From Streptomyces sp. NBC_00433 (lineage in GTDB: Bacteria; Actinomycetota; Actinomycetes; Streptomycetales; Streptomycetaceae), in the NCBI GenBank assembly GCA_036015235.1, contig CP107926.1, positions 1,674,001 to 1,738,000 on the forward strand: a DNA stretch of 64,000 nucleotides. The letters run 5' to 3'. Below the pieces are notes generated by a model. The model was not told the origin of the DNA, did no database searches, and was given only the letters and a program-made list of their open reading frames with translations. Positions 9,085-16,989 of the stretch are shown here, in pieces (within the stretch, counting starts at the first letter, position 1; every line of letters begins with the position of its first letter). The position numbers were made by a program, and so were the translations under genes.

Positions 9085-9674
9085 GCGCCTGCGCCGCCGT
9101 AACGGGGAAGCTCGGCTGTCTCGATGATCAAGCCCCCCACGGGGATCGTGTCCCCGAAGACGTAAGCGACGTGATTGTCGTAGGCGGGGTTCCCGTGCTT
9201 GGTGACCACACTCCAGTGGTGGTGCGCGGTCCCGTTGCGGGGGTCGATGATCAGGTAATGAGGGATGCCCATCGCAGGGTAGTCGCGGATCTTGCCCTCG
9301 TAGTCGTTCTCAGGATTCGACGGGGAGACGATCTCCACCGCGATCTCGACCGCCTCGGCCGGGAAAGCGTCGTCGGTGTCCGTCGCGGCAAAGGGCAGCA
9401 CGACCAGATCCGGGCGCCGCAGGATACCCAGGGCGGCGTTCTCCACATCTCCGCCGGTGTGGGCGATGACGCCGTCGGGGAGCTGCGGCTGGAGCTGGTG
9501 GGCCAGCATCCAGGCGGCGCGTTCATGCCGGCCCGCGGGGCTCATCATCATGACGATGGTGTTGCCGCTGATCTCGAACCGGTCGGAGAACGGCGGCGGA
9601 GGCGTGAGGTGCGCTGCATACTCGCGCAGTTGCCGGTAGACCTCTTCGCGTGTCGTCACACTTCCACCATACAT
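9081..9674 (-). CDS. Uma2-family putative endonuclease (PD-(D/E)xK-like fold)
   Basis: 197 residues. It has the Uma2 (DUF820) pattern: Phe-Glu-Ile-Ser-Gly-Asn-Thr-Ile-Val-Met-Met-Ser-Pro-Ala-Gly early, Pro-Asp-Leu-Val-Val-Leu-Pro in the middle, Val-Glu-Ile-Val-Ser-Pro-Ser-Asn-Pro-Glu-Asn-Asp with the acidic catalytic strand, and Lys-Ile-Arg-Asp-Tyr-Pro-Ala-Met-Gly-Ile-Pro-His-Tyr-Leu-Ile-Ile-Asp with the Lys. The family is very common in Streptomyces; the nuclease fold is predicted and its biological role is unsettled. ATG at 9674 chosen; a GTG at 9659 is an alternative. Coupled to the downstream HTH gene. Confidence 0.88.
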   Translation of the reverse strand: MYGGSVTTREEVYRQLREYAAHLTPPPPFSDRFEISGNTIVMMMSPAGRHERAAWMLAHQLQPQLPDGVIAHTGGDVENAALGILRRPDLVVLPFAATDTDDAFPAEAVEIAVEIVSPSNPENDYEGKIRDYPAMGIPHYLIIDPRNGTAHHHWSVVTKHGNPAYDNHVAYVFGDTIPVGGLIIETAELPRYGGAGA

Positions 9675-9826
9675 GTCATATCTGTCATAGCCGAGGGAGC
9701 GAGGCAAAACGGCCTGTGACAGTCCGCCGCCGAAGAGCCCGGCGCCGTCCCCCTCTACTGAGCTTGTAGCTGGGATGTCGTTGGGGGCAGGCTGACAGTG
9801 TGTGATTGTCGCGGTATGCCGTCTGT

Positions 9827-10140
9827 ATGAGGTATCCGCAAGGTGGTGGGCTGACGCCCGAGCGGCAGGCGTTTCGTGAGCGGATTCGGTTGGAGGCCGC
9901 CGAGCGGTTCGCCGCGGGAGCCTCCACTGCAGAAGTCGCCAGGGAGGTACGGGGCAGCGTGCGCTCGGTTCAACTGTGGCCGCGGGCCTGCCAGGAGGCG
10001 GGCCGGCCTGGGCTGCGTTCGACAGGGTCGGTGTCGCTGCCCAAGCTGAGCGACGCGCTGTTCGCTGTGCTGGAGAAGGAGCTGGACAAGGGCCCGGTGG
10101 CGCACGGATGGCGGGATCAGACCTGGACTTTGGCCCTGCG
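9827..10140 (+). pseudogene. IS630-family transposase, N-terminal fragment
   Basis: From ATG 9827 the frame encodes the N-terminal winged-HTH part of an IS630-type transposase: Leu-Thr-Pro-Glu-Arg-Gln-Ala-Phe-Arg-Glu, then Ala-Ser-Thr-Ala-Glu-Val-Ala-Arg-Glu-Val-Arg-Gly-Ser-Val-Arg-Ser-Val-Gln, and Gly-Pro-Val-Ala-His-Gly-Trp-Arg-Asp-Gln-Thr-Trp-Thr-Leu-Ala. About 105 residues remain. It stops abruptly where the 188-bp inverted-repeat element begins at 10142; the DDE core is missing. The upstream stretch 9675-9826 probably holds the IS left end. Confidence 0.85.
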
Positions 10141-10141
10141 A

Positions 10142-10329
10142 GTGCCGATAACTCATCCGCGCAGATCAGCGGCCTACGAACGACCTGCATGGGTGCACAA
10201 AGAGGGCAAGAATGGAACGCGTTCAGCAATCCATAACTTGATAGCTGAACACGTTCAACAATGCCATCTGCTCAGCACCCAGGTCACCAGCCCGCAGGCT
10301 GCTGACCTGCGCGGACGAATTATCGGCAC
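10142..10329. mobile_element. 188-bp MITE-like element with IS-A-type inverted ends
   Basis: The left end begins GTGCCGATAACTCATCCGC and the right end in reverse complement begins GTGCCGATAATTCGTCCGC. The match continues (GCAGATCAG versus GCAGGTCAG) for over 30 bp with a few mismatches. These ends match those of the complete IS-A copy at 15761 (GTGCCGATAAATCATCC). No gene fits inside. It is therefore an internally deleted, non-autonomous derivative of IS-A. It separates the IS630 fragment on the left from the ISAs1 fragment on the right, and no target duplication is visible. Confidence 0.8.
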
Positions 10330-10909
10330 CCACAAGGTCAAGCGGTGCGAGCAGGGGCTGGAAGTGCCGTGTCTCGTTTGTCTTGGACCAGACCTCGGTC
10401 TGGGCGAGGGTGACCGGGCGGCCGTGGGTGACGGCGGACAGCAGGTGCCGGCGGGGCCGGCTCAGGCGGGCGGAGCCGCGCAGTGCCTTGCCGTCCACGG
10501 CGATCACCCGTCGTCTGCCCGGGACTGCGGCGCTACGGCGGCGAGCCAGCCAGGCTCCGACGGCCGCATCGAGTGCATCGGCGTCAAGGCGGTCCAGGAC
10601 CCTCCCGATCGCCGACCTGGACGGCGCATGCCGCCAGCGCAGCAGGTGACGGCGCACGCCGAGCGCGGCGAGCAGCCCGGCGTCGGCACGGGCGCCCCAC
10701 TCGGCGAGCTCGTCGATGGTCCGGGCTCCCGAGACCGCGGCGGCCGCGCAGACCAGCAGGATCGAGGCCAGCGAGTACCAGCGGCCCCGCCGGGAGCGAG
10801 GATCGGGCACCGCGTCCAGGAAGAACCGCAGGTCAGCCACGTCGTCCGTGCTGAGCGGACCCAGCTTGGCCAACACGGCAGGGATCGGGGAAGATGAGAC
10901 AGCGGACAC
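10330..10909 (-). pseudogene. ISAs1-family transposase, N-terminal fragment
   Basis: GTG start at 10909 with AGAGGT upstream. About 193 residues of an ISAs1/H-repeat-type transposase: Leu-Arg-Phe-Phe-Leu-Asp-Ala-Val-Pro-Asp-Pro-Arg-Ser-Arg-Arg-Gly-Arg-Trp-Tyr-Ser near the start and Val-Ile-Ala-Val-Asp-Gly-Lys-Ala-Leu-Arg-Gly-Ser, the family's first catalytic Asp region. It reads well until Pro-Leu-Asp-Leu, then runs into the MITE-like end at 10329. The C-terminal half is not on the other side, so it was lost, not merely interrupted. Confidence 0.85.
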
Positions 10910-11080
10910 GGGAACCTCTTGATCACTCGGCTTAGACACCTGAATGATCACGGATCCCGTGTCCGCTCTGTCATCCATCCCAACCCGCAGCATCCTCACG
11001 CCAGTTGGATGATCCCGGGAACTTGCGCAAGCCCTGACGGCGGGTCCGACCGTCGCCCCCGGCACCGCCAGCAGTCGCCG

Positions 11081-11758
11081 TCACTCCGTAACCGGGTCGT
11101 CGTCCTCATCGGGGCCCGCTACGACTAGCGTGCCAAGCGTGTAGCCCGGCCGATCATCCAAGTACTCATCCTCCGGCCAGAGTTCGACCGCCCTGGCGGC
11201 GGCGGCCCGGATCGCGGCTCCGTCGAGTTCCGCGCGCTGCTCGGGCGCTCCGGCATCCGCCCAGACGCTCACGAGGGTTACCGGGCCGTCCGGGGGCAGC
11301 GGCGAAACCCAGAACTCCGACTGCCAGGACAACTCGTTCCCGGAGCCGCCGCCTTCGAGCAGCCAGATGCTCTCCGGGCCGGCCGGCTCCACTGGCGACC
11401 GGCCGATCCCCTCCCCGGTCGCCGCACGCCGCCCATCGGCGTACTGGATCCCTAGCCGCAGCCCGGTGTTCCCCTCTGCCGACCGGAACGGATCCGGCCG
11501 CAGGTCCCACAAGGGCCACCCCTGCCGGACGCCACCGCCCGGCAATTCCCGCCGTACCGCCCGCATCATGAAGGCAAACCCGTTCGGGTACGCCCGCAGC
11601 GCACCCACCCACACCGCCGCCGCCTCAGTCCTGACCACCTGCGCATCCCCCGGCACGGACGCAGGCAACACGTGGTCACGCTGATGCCACGGGCGGCGGC
11701 GCTCCCGCCGGGGCTCAGGCGCGGGCGGCGGCGTCGCGAAGGCTTCGAAGAAGGTCAC
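11081..11758 (-). CDS. Hypothetical actinobacterial protein, 225 aa
   Basis: GTG start at 11758. The frame has convincing protein composition: a Pro/Arg-rich N-terminus (about 1-30), then an alternating hydrophobic core with Val-Val-Arg-Thr-Glu-Ala-Ala-Ala-Val-Trp-Val-Gly, Phe-Ala-Phe-Met-Met-Arg-Ala-Val-Arg, Leu-Gly-Ile-Gln-Tyr-Ala-Asp-Gly-Arg and Trp-Leu-Leu-Glu-Gly-Gly-Gly-Gly-Ser. No signal peptide or membrane segment is visible. It looks like a soluble beta-rich protein. I do not recognise the family. It sits alone between IS fragments, with no operon partner. Confidence 0.65.
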   Translation of the reverse strand: MTFFEAFATPPPAPEPRRERRRPWHQRDHVLPASVPGDAQVVRTEAAAVWVGALRAYPNGFAFMMRAVRRELPGGGVRQGWPLWDLRPDPFRSAEGNTGLRLGIQYADGRRAATGEGIGRSPVEPAGPESIWLLEGGGSGNELSWQSEFWVSPLPPDGPVTLVSVWADAGAPEQRAELDGAAIRAAAARAVELWPEDEYLDDRPGYTLGTLVVAGPDEDDDPVTE

Positions 11759-12018
11759 GACTTCAACAGTGGCAGACCCCGCCGACCTCCCCGCCCGAAA
11801 TCCGCCATGCCATTTCAGCCCGTCTCCCGGCAGGCGAAATATGACCAGCTGGTCGACGACCAGCCACGCCCAGGGGCAAGCTCACTGAACCTACCCATCC
11901 CCCTTCGGCTCCGGTGCCACACGCCATCCAGCAGCAGCACCCACTCCTCCACATCGGCTCCCCAGCCCCCTCACTCACCCACCAACATCGACCTCACCGA
12001 CCCATGCCCACTACCCGA

Positions 12019-12142
12019 GTCGATCAGACCGCCAGCACGCTTATCGCACCTCAAGGTCCCCCGACGAGACCGACTCGGCGGAATTCTCCACAAGTACCAC
12101 CACGCCGCTTGAACTGCCCGGATGATCAGTCGGCACCCACAG
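12019..12142 (+). pseudogene. IS-A right-end remnant (transposase C-terminus plus inverted repeat)
   Basis: The frame ending at 12112 encodes Arg-Arg-Asp-Arg-Leu-Gly-Gly-Ile-Leu-His-Lys-Tyr-His-His-Ala-Ala, matching the ends of the transposases at 16964 and 23322. The following CGGATGATCAGTCGGCACCCAC is the right terminal repeat seen also near 16975 and 31706. The rest of the element is gone. From 11763 to 12018 I see no gene I can support. Confidence 0.8.
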
Positions 12143-12147
12143 GGCGG

Positions 12148-12263
12148 CACTGGCACGGGCGACCCGCGGGCTGTCCGGCAGGCAGCGCGCCCTGCTGCTC
12201 GCCCTGCTCGCGGTGCTGCGCGAGTCCGCCCCCGACGCACCGCCGACCCCGGCCGAGGGGTGA
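12148..12263 (+). pseudogene. C-terminal scrap of an unidentified gene
   Basis: Directly after the IS-A end a frame reads Gly-Leu-Ser-Gly-Arg-Gln-Arg-Ala-Leu-Leu-Leu-Ala-Leu-Leu-Ala-Val-Leu-Arg-Glu and stops at 12263. It has helical, protein-like composition but no start. I read it as the tail of a gene cut by the IS-A insertion. The region 12264-12363 that follows should carry the promoter of the downstream operon. Confidence 0.3.
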
Positions 12264-12363
12264 ACTGAGTACGGCTACTCATGCCCCGACCCGTGCGCCG
12301 CCCGGTAGCGTGGGGGCGAGGATCACCTGAAGTGACGCGCGTGATCGGGGAGGGGCGGGGGCC

Positions 12364-12843
12364 GTGACATTCGAAGCGGAATGGGCCGGGATCAAGCAGG
12401 AGGTGGCCGACAGGCCGGTGCTGACGCTGGCGCACGCCGACGCCGCCGCTGACGGCGGGGGCACTCCCGACGCCACGGGCGGTGACGCGGGCATGGCCTC
12501 GGACATCGCCGCGTGGAAGGCCGCCGCCAAAGGTGTGGGCACGCTGGCGGACAACCTGTCGAAGGCCGGCACCAAGCTCTACGAGGCGCAGCAGGGCATG
12601 GACACCAGCCTCCAGTTCTCCGACTGCACCTTCGAAAGCCTCACGGCCCAGGCCGAGTTGCATCCGACCTGAAGCGGCTACGTCAACAGCCTGCTGACCC
12701 GGTGCGGGGCACTGCAGAAGCAGCTGGAGGCGGCGGGCGCGACCCTGTGCGTCAGCGACGAGGTGGTCAGGACCGAGTTCGACAAGCTCGACGACGGCTA
12801 CAACGACACCCCGGCCGTCGGCGGTCAGAACCAGGCGGGCTGA
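12364..12843 (+). pseudogene. ESX/WXG-like small helical protein split by an in-frame TGA
   Basis: GTG at 12364 starts a 102-residue frame that ends at TGA 12670-12672. The same frame then continues with good coding sequence (Ser-Gly-Tyr-Val-Asn-Ser-Leu-Leu-Thr, then Gln-Lys-Gln-Leu-Glu-Ala-Ala-Gly-Ala) to TGA at 12841. The composite, about 159 residues, is mostly helical with a Phe-Glu-Ala-Glu-Trp-Ala-Gly start, as in ESX/WXG100-like secreted partners. One substitution (for example TGG or CGA to TGA) explains the break. It lies 3 bp before the hydrolase gene, so it belongs to that operon. If the stop is real, a truncated 102-aa protein is made. Confidence 0.65.
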
Positions 12844-12846
12844 CCT

Positions 12847-14697
12847 GTGGACTTACCCGCTCTGAAGTTCCTCAAGCCCGCCCAGTTCGAAAGCCTCGCC
12901 GACGGCTACCGCACGCTCAGCGACATGGCCGACCAGGGTAAGGGCGACATCGAGAACGGCATCAGCGCGAGGATGCGCGTCGCCAAGCTCGCCGGTGTGG
13001 GCGCGGACGCAGCGCACCGCCAACTCAGTGAGGTCGCGGAGAACTTCCACTACATCCAGGTCGAATGCGGCCTGGTCAGTACGGCCTTGCGGGCCTTCGT
13101 CGCCGACATCACGCCGGCCAAGGCAAAGTTCGACGCGGCCGTCGCGGACGCGGCGGCCCACAAGTTCAGCGTCGGCGACGACGGCTCGGTCACCTATCCC
13201 GAGGGCGGCCAGGACAAGGGCAAGCCCGTCCACGGCGGTACGGTCACCGGCGCCGCCGACGCCTCGGTCCGTGCGATCGACCACCAGGCCGCCCACTTCG
13301 ACCCCAACCCGCACCACGCCGTGGCCCAGGACATCGCCGACCGCATATCCGACGCCCTGCGCGAGGCCACCGCGGCCGACGACAAGTGGGCGCCGCAACT
13401 GCGCAAGCTCATGGCCGACGACGACCTCACCGTCTCCGCGGCGGACTGGGCCGACGCCCAGAAGGACATGGCCGGCGTCGACAAGGACGCCGCGTCCTAC
13501 CTCAGCCACCTCAAACCGCCGCCGAAGCACGGCAAGCCGCAGGACAACGCCGACTGGTGGAAGAGCCTGTCCCCGCAGGACCAGGCCGACTACCTGGCCG
13601 CCTACCCCGACCGCATCGGCGCCCTCGACGGCCTGCCCGCGACCGTACGCGACGAGGCCAACCGCACGGTCCTCGCCGAGACCCGCGGCAACTACCAGAC
13701 GCAGCTGGACTCGATACCCCCGCCGCCCAAGGAGTGGGCGGACATCGCGGACCCCTCGGGGCGCGGGGTCCACACCCCGGAATGGACGGTGTGGAACGCG
13801 ATGTACGGCGACAAGTACCGGGACACGTCCCACATCAGGGGCCGGCTCAAGGGTATGGACGCCATCCAGGCCCGTTTCGACGCCACCGGCACCGACGGCC
13901 TGCCCGAGGCCTACCTCCTGGGCTTCGACCCCGAGGGCAAGGGCGACGGCAAGGTCATCCTGGCCAACGGCAACCCCGACACCGCGGACCACACGGCCAT
14001 CTACGTGCCCGGCACGACGTCGAAGCTCGACAAGATCGGCGGCGACATCAACCGAGGGGTGAACCTGTGGCAGGCTAGCAACCAGGAGGACTCAGGCTCG
14101 AAGATCTCCACCATCACGTGGTTCGACTACAACGCCCCCGACGACATCCCGGCAGCCACCGACGACACGTACGCGCACGCCGGCGCGCCCGAGCTGCGCC
14201 AGTTCCTCGACGGCAACGCGGCAGCCCACCAGGCGGCCACCGGAAGCCACGCGCACACCACGCTGATCGGCCACAGCTACGGCAGCACGCTGATCGGCGA
14301 CACCGCCAAGTACGACTATCCCGACCACCAGGTAGGTGTCGCCGACCCGCTGCCCGTCGACGACATGATCGCCGTCGGCAGCCCGGGCATGCAGGCCAAG
14401 CACCCCGGTGACCTCGGCCTGGACCCCACCCACGTGTGGGCGGAGGGCGGCGGCGGCCTCGACCACGTCGTCCGCGACGGCGGCCGCTTCATGGGCCTGG
14501 GAGGCGGCGGGAACATTCCGACGGACCCGGCGTTCGGCGGCAACATCATGGCGTCGGACGCGCACGACCACAGTGCGTACTGGAACATGGACAACGGCAA
14601 ACCGTCGGTCAGCCTGAAGAACCAGGCCGAGGTCGTCGTCGGCCGGTACGACAACATTAAACTGACACACCAGTCGCCCTACGGAGCACCGAGGTAG
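12847..14697 (+). CDS. DUF1023-type alpha/beta hydrolase with N-terminal helical ESX-like region
   Basis: 616 residues, GTG start at 12847. Residues 1-240 are helical with regular heptad-like spacing (Ala-Asp-Gly-Tyr-Arg-Thr-Leu-Ser-Asp-Met-Ala and later segments), resembling the helical leader of type VII-associated proteins. The C-terminal about 250 residues are an alpha/beta hydrolase: Ile-Tyr-Val-Pro-Gly-Thr-Thr-Ser before it, nucleophile elbow Gly-His-Ser-Tyr-Gly-Ser at about residue 475, and a His-rich end Ser-Asp-Ala-His-Asp-His-Ser for the catalytic His. There is no signal peptide. Its stop overlaps the next start. An ESX-like partner upstream and a lipoprotein downstream suggest an exported enzyme or toxin with guard proteins; that is inference. 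Confidence 0.85.
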   Translation: MDLPALKFLKPAQFESLADGYRTLSDMADQGKGDIENGISARMRVAKLAGVGADAAHRQLSEVAENFHYIQVECGLVSTALRAFVADITPAKAKFDAAVADAAAHKFSVGDDGSVTYPEGGQDKGKPVHGGTVTGAADASVRAIDHQAAHFDPNPHHAVAQDIADRISDALREATAADDKWAPQLRKLMADDDLTVSAADWADAQKDMAGVDKDAASYLSHLKPPPKHGKPQDNADWWKSLSPQDQADYLAAYPDRIGALDGLPATVRDEANRTVLAETRGNYQTQLDSIPPPPKEWADIADPSGRGVHTPEWTVWNAMYGDKYRDTSHIRGRLKGMDAIQARFDATGTDGLPEAYLLGFDPEGKGDGKVILANGNPDTADHTAIYVPGTTSKLDKIGGDINRGVNLWQASNQEDSGSKISTITWFDYNAPDDIPAATDDTYAHAGAPELRQFLDGNAAAHQAATGSHAHTTLIGHSYGSTLIGDTAKYDYPDHQVGVADPLPVDDMIAVGSPGMQAKHPGDLGLDPTHVWAEGGGGLDHVVRDGGRFMGLGGGGNIPTDPAFGGNIMASDAHDHSAYWNMDNGKPSVSLKNQAEVVVGRYDNIKLTHQSPYGAPR

Positions 14698-15167
14698 TGG
14701 GGAAAATGAACGACGCGTCCGACCGTCTCGGTTACCAGCCGCGGTTGCTTTCCGCCCGGGACGTGAAAGTCCAGGTCTCCGAACTGTCCAGCGCCGTGCT
14801 CGACATGGTGCAGGCCAAGGGAAGGGTGTCCGAAGGCGGCCCCATGGAACTGCCCTGGGACCAGGGCGAGGACCCCGACGCATTCCACAACGTCACGCAC
14901 CTGTGGTCACTGCACGGCGTGGACGAGTCGGCGTTGGAAGGGGGAATGGCCGCACTCGCCCAACGGCTGCCGGAGAACGGCTGGCACGTGGTGCGCAACG
15001 GTCCCGACTCCAGCCGGAACCGCAACCAGGAGATCCTTGCCACGCACCTGGCGACACACGTCCAGCTCGAAGCGACCTTCGAGCGGAACACGGGCCTCGG
15101 GGACCCGCGGATCTCCTTCTCCCTCTACTCCCGCTTCTTCGTCTCCGCGCAGGAGCCCGGGCGGTGA
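14697..15167 (+). CDS. Small hypothetical protein, paralogue of the next lipoprotein but without signal
   Basis: 156 residues from GTG 14697 (TAGTG overlap with the hydrolase stop); an ATG at 14706 is an alternative. It shares with the next gene the block Val-Val-Arg-Asn-Gly-Pro-Asp-Ser-Ser followed by Asn-Gln-Glu-Ile-Leu-Ala-Thr-His-Leu-Ala-Thr and a similar C-terminus, so the two arose by duplication. It has no signal peptide or lipobox and should stay in the cytosol. The overlap with genes on both sides shows it is part of one transcript. Function unknown; an immunity or chaperone role for the hydrolase is a guess. Confidence 0.75.
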   Translation: MGKMNDASDRLGYQPRLLSARDVKVQVSELSSAVLDMVQAKGRVSEGGPMELPWDQGEDPDAFHNVTHLWSLHGVDESALEGGMAALAQRLPENGWHVVRNGPDSSRNRNQEILATHLATHVQLEATFERNTGLGDPRISFSLYSRFFVSAQEPGR

Positions 15168-15673
15168 CGCGGCCCGCCGTTGCCTGGCGGGGTGCGGCCG
15201 TCGTGGGCGTCCTCGCCCTGGCCGCGGGTTGCGGGGGCGATGGCACGCCCGAGCGCGACGCGGCGACCGTCAGGAGCGAGGTCATGACCAAGTCCGCCGT
15301 CGTCATGGACACGGCCCACGTCACGGGCCGGCAGGTGGGCGCCTTCCCGCCGCGGAGCACCCCGACCGACATGTCGTGCGACGACGACAACGACGACAGC
15401 CCCGACCGCGTCCTGTCCCAGATGTGGACCGTGCACTCGAAGGACAACACCACCTTGGGTAAGGGCATGGCCAACCTGGCCGCGAGCCTGCCCGGGCAGG
15501 GATGGAAGATCGTCAGGAACGGCCCGGACTCCAGCATGAGCAAGAACCAGGAGATCCTGGCCACCCACCTGGCGACGAAGATCCAGATGAGCGTGACCTG
15601 GGAGAAGAACCTCCAGTACGGCGACCCCCTGATCCAGTTCGACGTCTACTCGCCCTGCTTCCGCAGCAAGTAG
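15164..15673 (+). CDS. Small lipoprotein, paralogue of the preceding gene
   Basis: 169 residues from GTG 15164, which overlaps the previous stop (GTGA). The N-terminus has Arg-Pro-Ala-Val-Ala-Trp-Arg, a hydrophobic core and the lipobox Leu-Ala-Ala-Gly-Cys, so it should be lipidated and sit on the outer face of the membrane. The mature part carries the Asn-Gly-Pro-Asp-Ser-Ser / Asn-Gln-Glu-Ile-Leu-Ala-Thr-His-Leu-Ala-Thr block shared with its neighbour. A cytosolic and a surface version side by side, next to a hydrolase, would suit protection on both sides of the membrane. Confidence 0.85.
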   Translation: MTRPAVAWRGAAVVGVLALAAGCGGDGTPERDAATVRSEVMTKSAVVMDTAHVTGRQVGAFPPRSTPTDMSCDDDNDDSPDRVLSQMWTVHSKDNTTLGKGMANLAASLPGQGWKIVRNGPDSSMSKNQEILATHLATKIQMSVTWEKNLQYGDPLIQFDVYSPCFRSK

Positions 15674-15760
15674 CCCTACAGGAAGCGACGTCGGCGTCCT
15701 CGTGCGGCTGCGCGCCCTGGCCGACGAGGTGGCTGATCGCTTCGGCCGGCGACTCTGCGC

Positions 15761-16989
15761 GTGCCGATAAATCATCCGTCCAGGTCACGGACTTGATCGC
15801 CGATCTCCGGCTGTCCTGCCCTCACCTCAAACTCTTCATCCGCATGGGGCATAGACGGCATCATGATCTGTCGTGCTGCTGCGCCTGGCCTACCTCGCTG
15901 CGACCAACGCCTTCGCCCTCCTTCGCCTGCTGCCGATGAGCGACCGCGACAAGGACATCGAGATCCTTGCGCTCCGACACCAGCTCATGGTTCTGCAACG
16001 CCAATTCGGCAGACCGGCCTTCACCGAGACCGACCGCGCCATCCTCGCCGGCCTGCTCCACCACCTCCCGATGCACAAGCTGCACCAGCTCCTTCTCCTG
16101 GTACGCCCCGACACGGTCCTGCGCTGGCACCGCAACCTGCTCAAGCAGCAGCATGCCGCGACCTGCGCACCGAGACGGCGTGGACGCCCTCCCACCGTCC
16201 GCTCGATCCGCGCCCTGATCCTCCGCATCGCCCGCGAGAACCCCCCGTGGGGGTATCGGCGCATCCATGGCGAGCTCGCGGCCCTGGGGATCAAGGTCGC
16301 CGCCTCCACCGTGTGGGAGATCCTCAAGGAGCACGGCATCCCACCCGCTCCGGAACGAGCGAGCACGACGTGGGCGGACTTCCTCCGCCACCAGGCCGGC
16401 GCCCTGCTCGCCTGCGACTTCTTCGAAAACCGCACCCTCACCGGGGCACGCCTGTACGTCTTCGCCGTCATCGAGCACTCCACCCGCCGCATCCGGATCC
16501 TGGGCACCACAGCACACCCCACCGCGCAGTGGGTGGTACAGCTCGGACGCAACCTCGTCATGGACCTCGAAGACGCAGGCAGCAAGGCCAGCTTCCTGAT
16601 CCGCGACCGCGACTCCAAGTTCACGGCCGCCTTCGACACGCTGCTGACCGACGCCGGACTGGAGGTCGTCACCACCGGCATCCGGGTACCGCGTATGAAC
16701 TCCATCATGGAGCGCTGGATCCAGACCTGCCGGCGCGAACTCCTCGACACAACACTGATCTGGAACCAAAGCCATCTCCGCCACACACTCAGGGAGTACG
16801 AGATCTTCTACAACGGGCATCGGCCGCACCGGGCTCTCGGCCAAGCCGCTCCACTCCGACCACTCCCCCACCCAAGCGATGAGCCAGCCCAGACCAGACG
16901 TCTCGAGGTCCGTCGACGAGATCGACTCGGAGGAACCCTCCACGAGTACCACCATGCCGCCTGACCAGGCCGGATGATTAATCGGGCAC
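15761..16989 (+). mobile_element. Complete IS-A copy 1 (about 1.23 kb, rve transposase)
   Basis: The left end GTGCCGATAAATCATCC at 15761 pairs with the right end whose reverse complement reads GTGCCCGATTAATCATCC (ending at about 16989). One intact transposase fills the element. On the right it truncates the 3' end of the minus-strand gene that starts at 17651. I see no obvious short target duplication. Confidence 0.8.
15873..16964 (+). CDS. IS-A transposase, integrase (rve) core, copy 1
   Basis: 363 residues from GTG 15873. An N-terminal segment with Glu-Ile-Leu-Ala-Leu-Arg-His-Gln-Leu is followed by an HTH-like region (Pro-Pro-Thr-Val-Arg-Ser-Ile-Arg, Trp-Gly-Tyr-Arg-Arg-Ile-His-Gly-Glu-Leu). 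The catalytic core has Leu-Ala-Cys-Asp-Phe-Phe (first Asp), Ile-Arg-Asp-Arg-Asp-Ser-Lys-Phe-Thr (second Asp) and Asn-Ser-Ile-Met-Glu-Arg-Trp (Glu). A single ORF, not an orfA/orfB pair, separates it from the IS3 element at 6.8 kb. No lesions are seen. Close relatives are at 22234 and 45570. Confidence 0.9.
   Translation: MLLRLAYLAATNAFALLRLLPMSDRDKDIEILALRHQLMVLQRQFGRPAFTETDRAILAGLLHHLPMHKLHQLLLLVRPDTVLRWHRNLLKQQHAATCAPRRRGRPPTVRSIRALILRIARENPPWGYRRIHGELAALGIKVAASTVWEILKEHGIPPAPERASTTWADFLRHQAGALLACDFFENRTLTGARLYVFAVIEHSTRRIRILGTTAHPTAQWVVQLGRNLVMDLEDAGSKASFLIRDRDSKFTAAFDTLLTDAGLEVVTTGIRVPRMNSIMERWIQTCRRELLDTTLIWNQSHLRHTLREYEIFYNGHRPHRALGQAAPLRPLPHPSDEPAQTRRLEVRRRDRLGGTLHEYHHAA

Noticed and set aside
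12670..12672. TGA as a possible selenocysteine codon
   Set aside because: No stem-loop of SECIS type stands out after it and ESX-like proteins are not selenoproteins; a mutation is simpler.
15513..15788. Minus-strand frame left of IS-A copy 1 as the missing tail of the gene starting at 17651
   Set aside because: It overlaps the lipoprotein gene antisense and shows no clear continuity or motif with the truncated gene.
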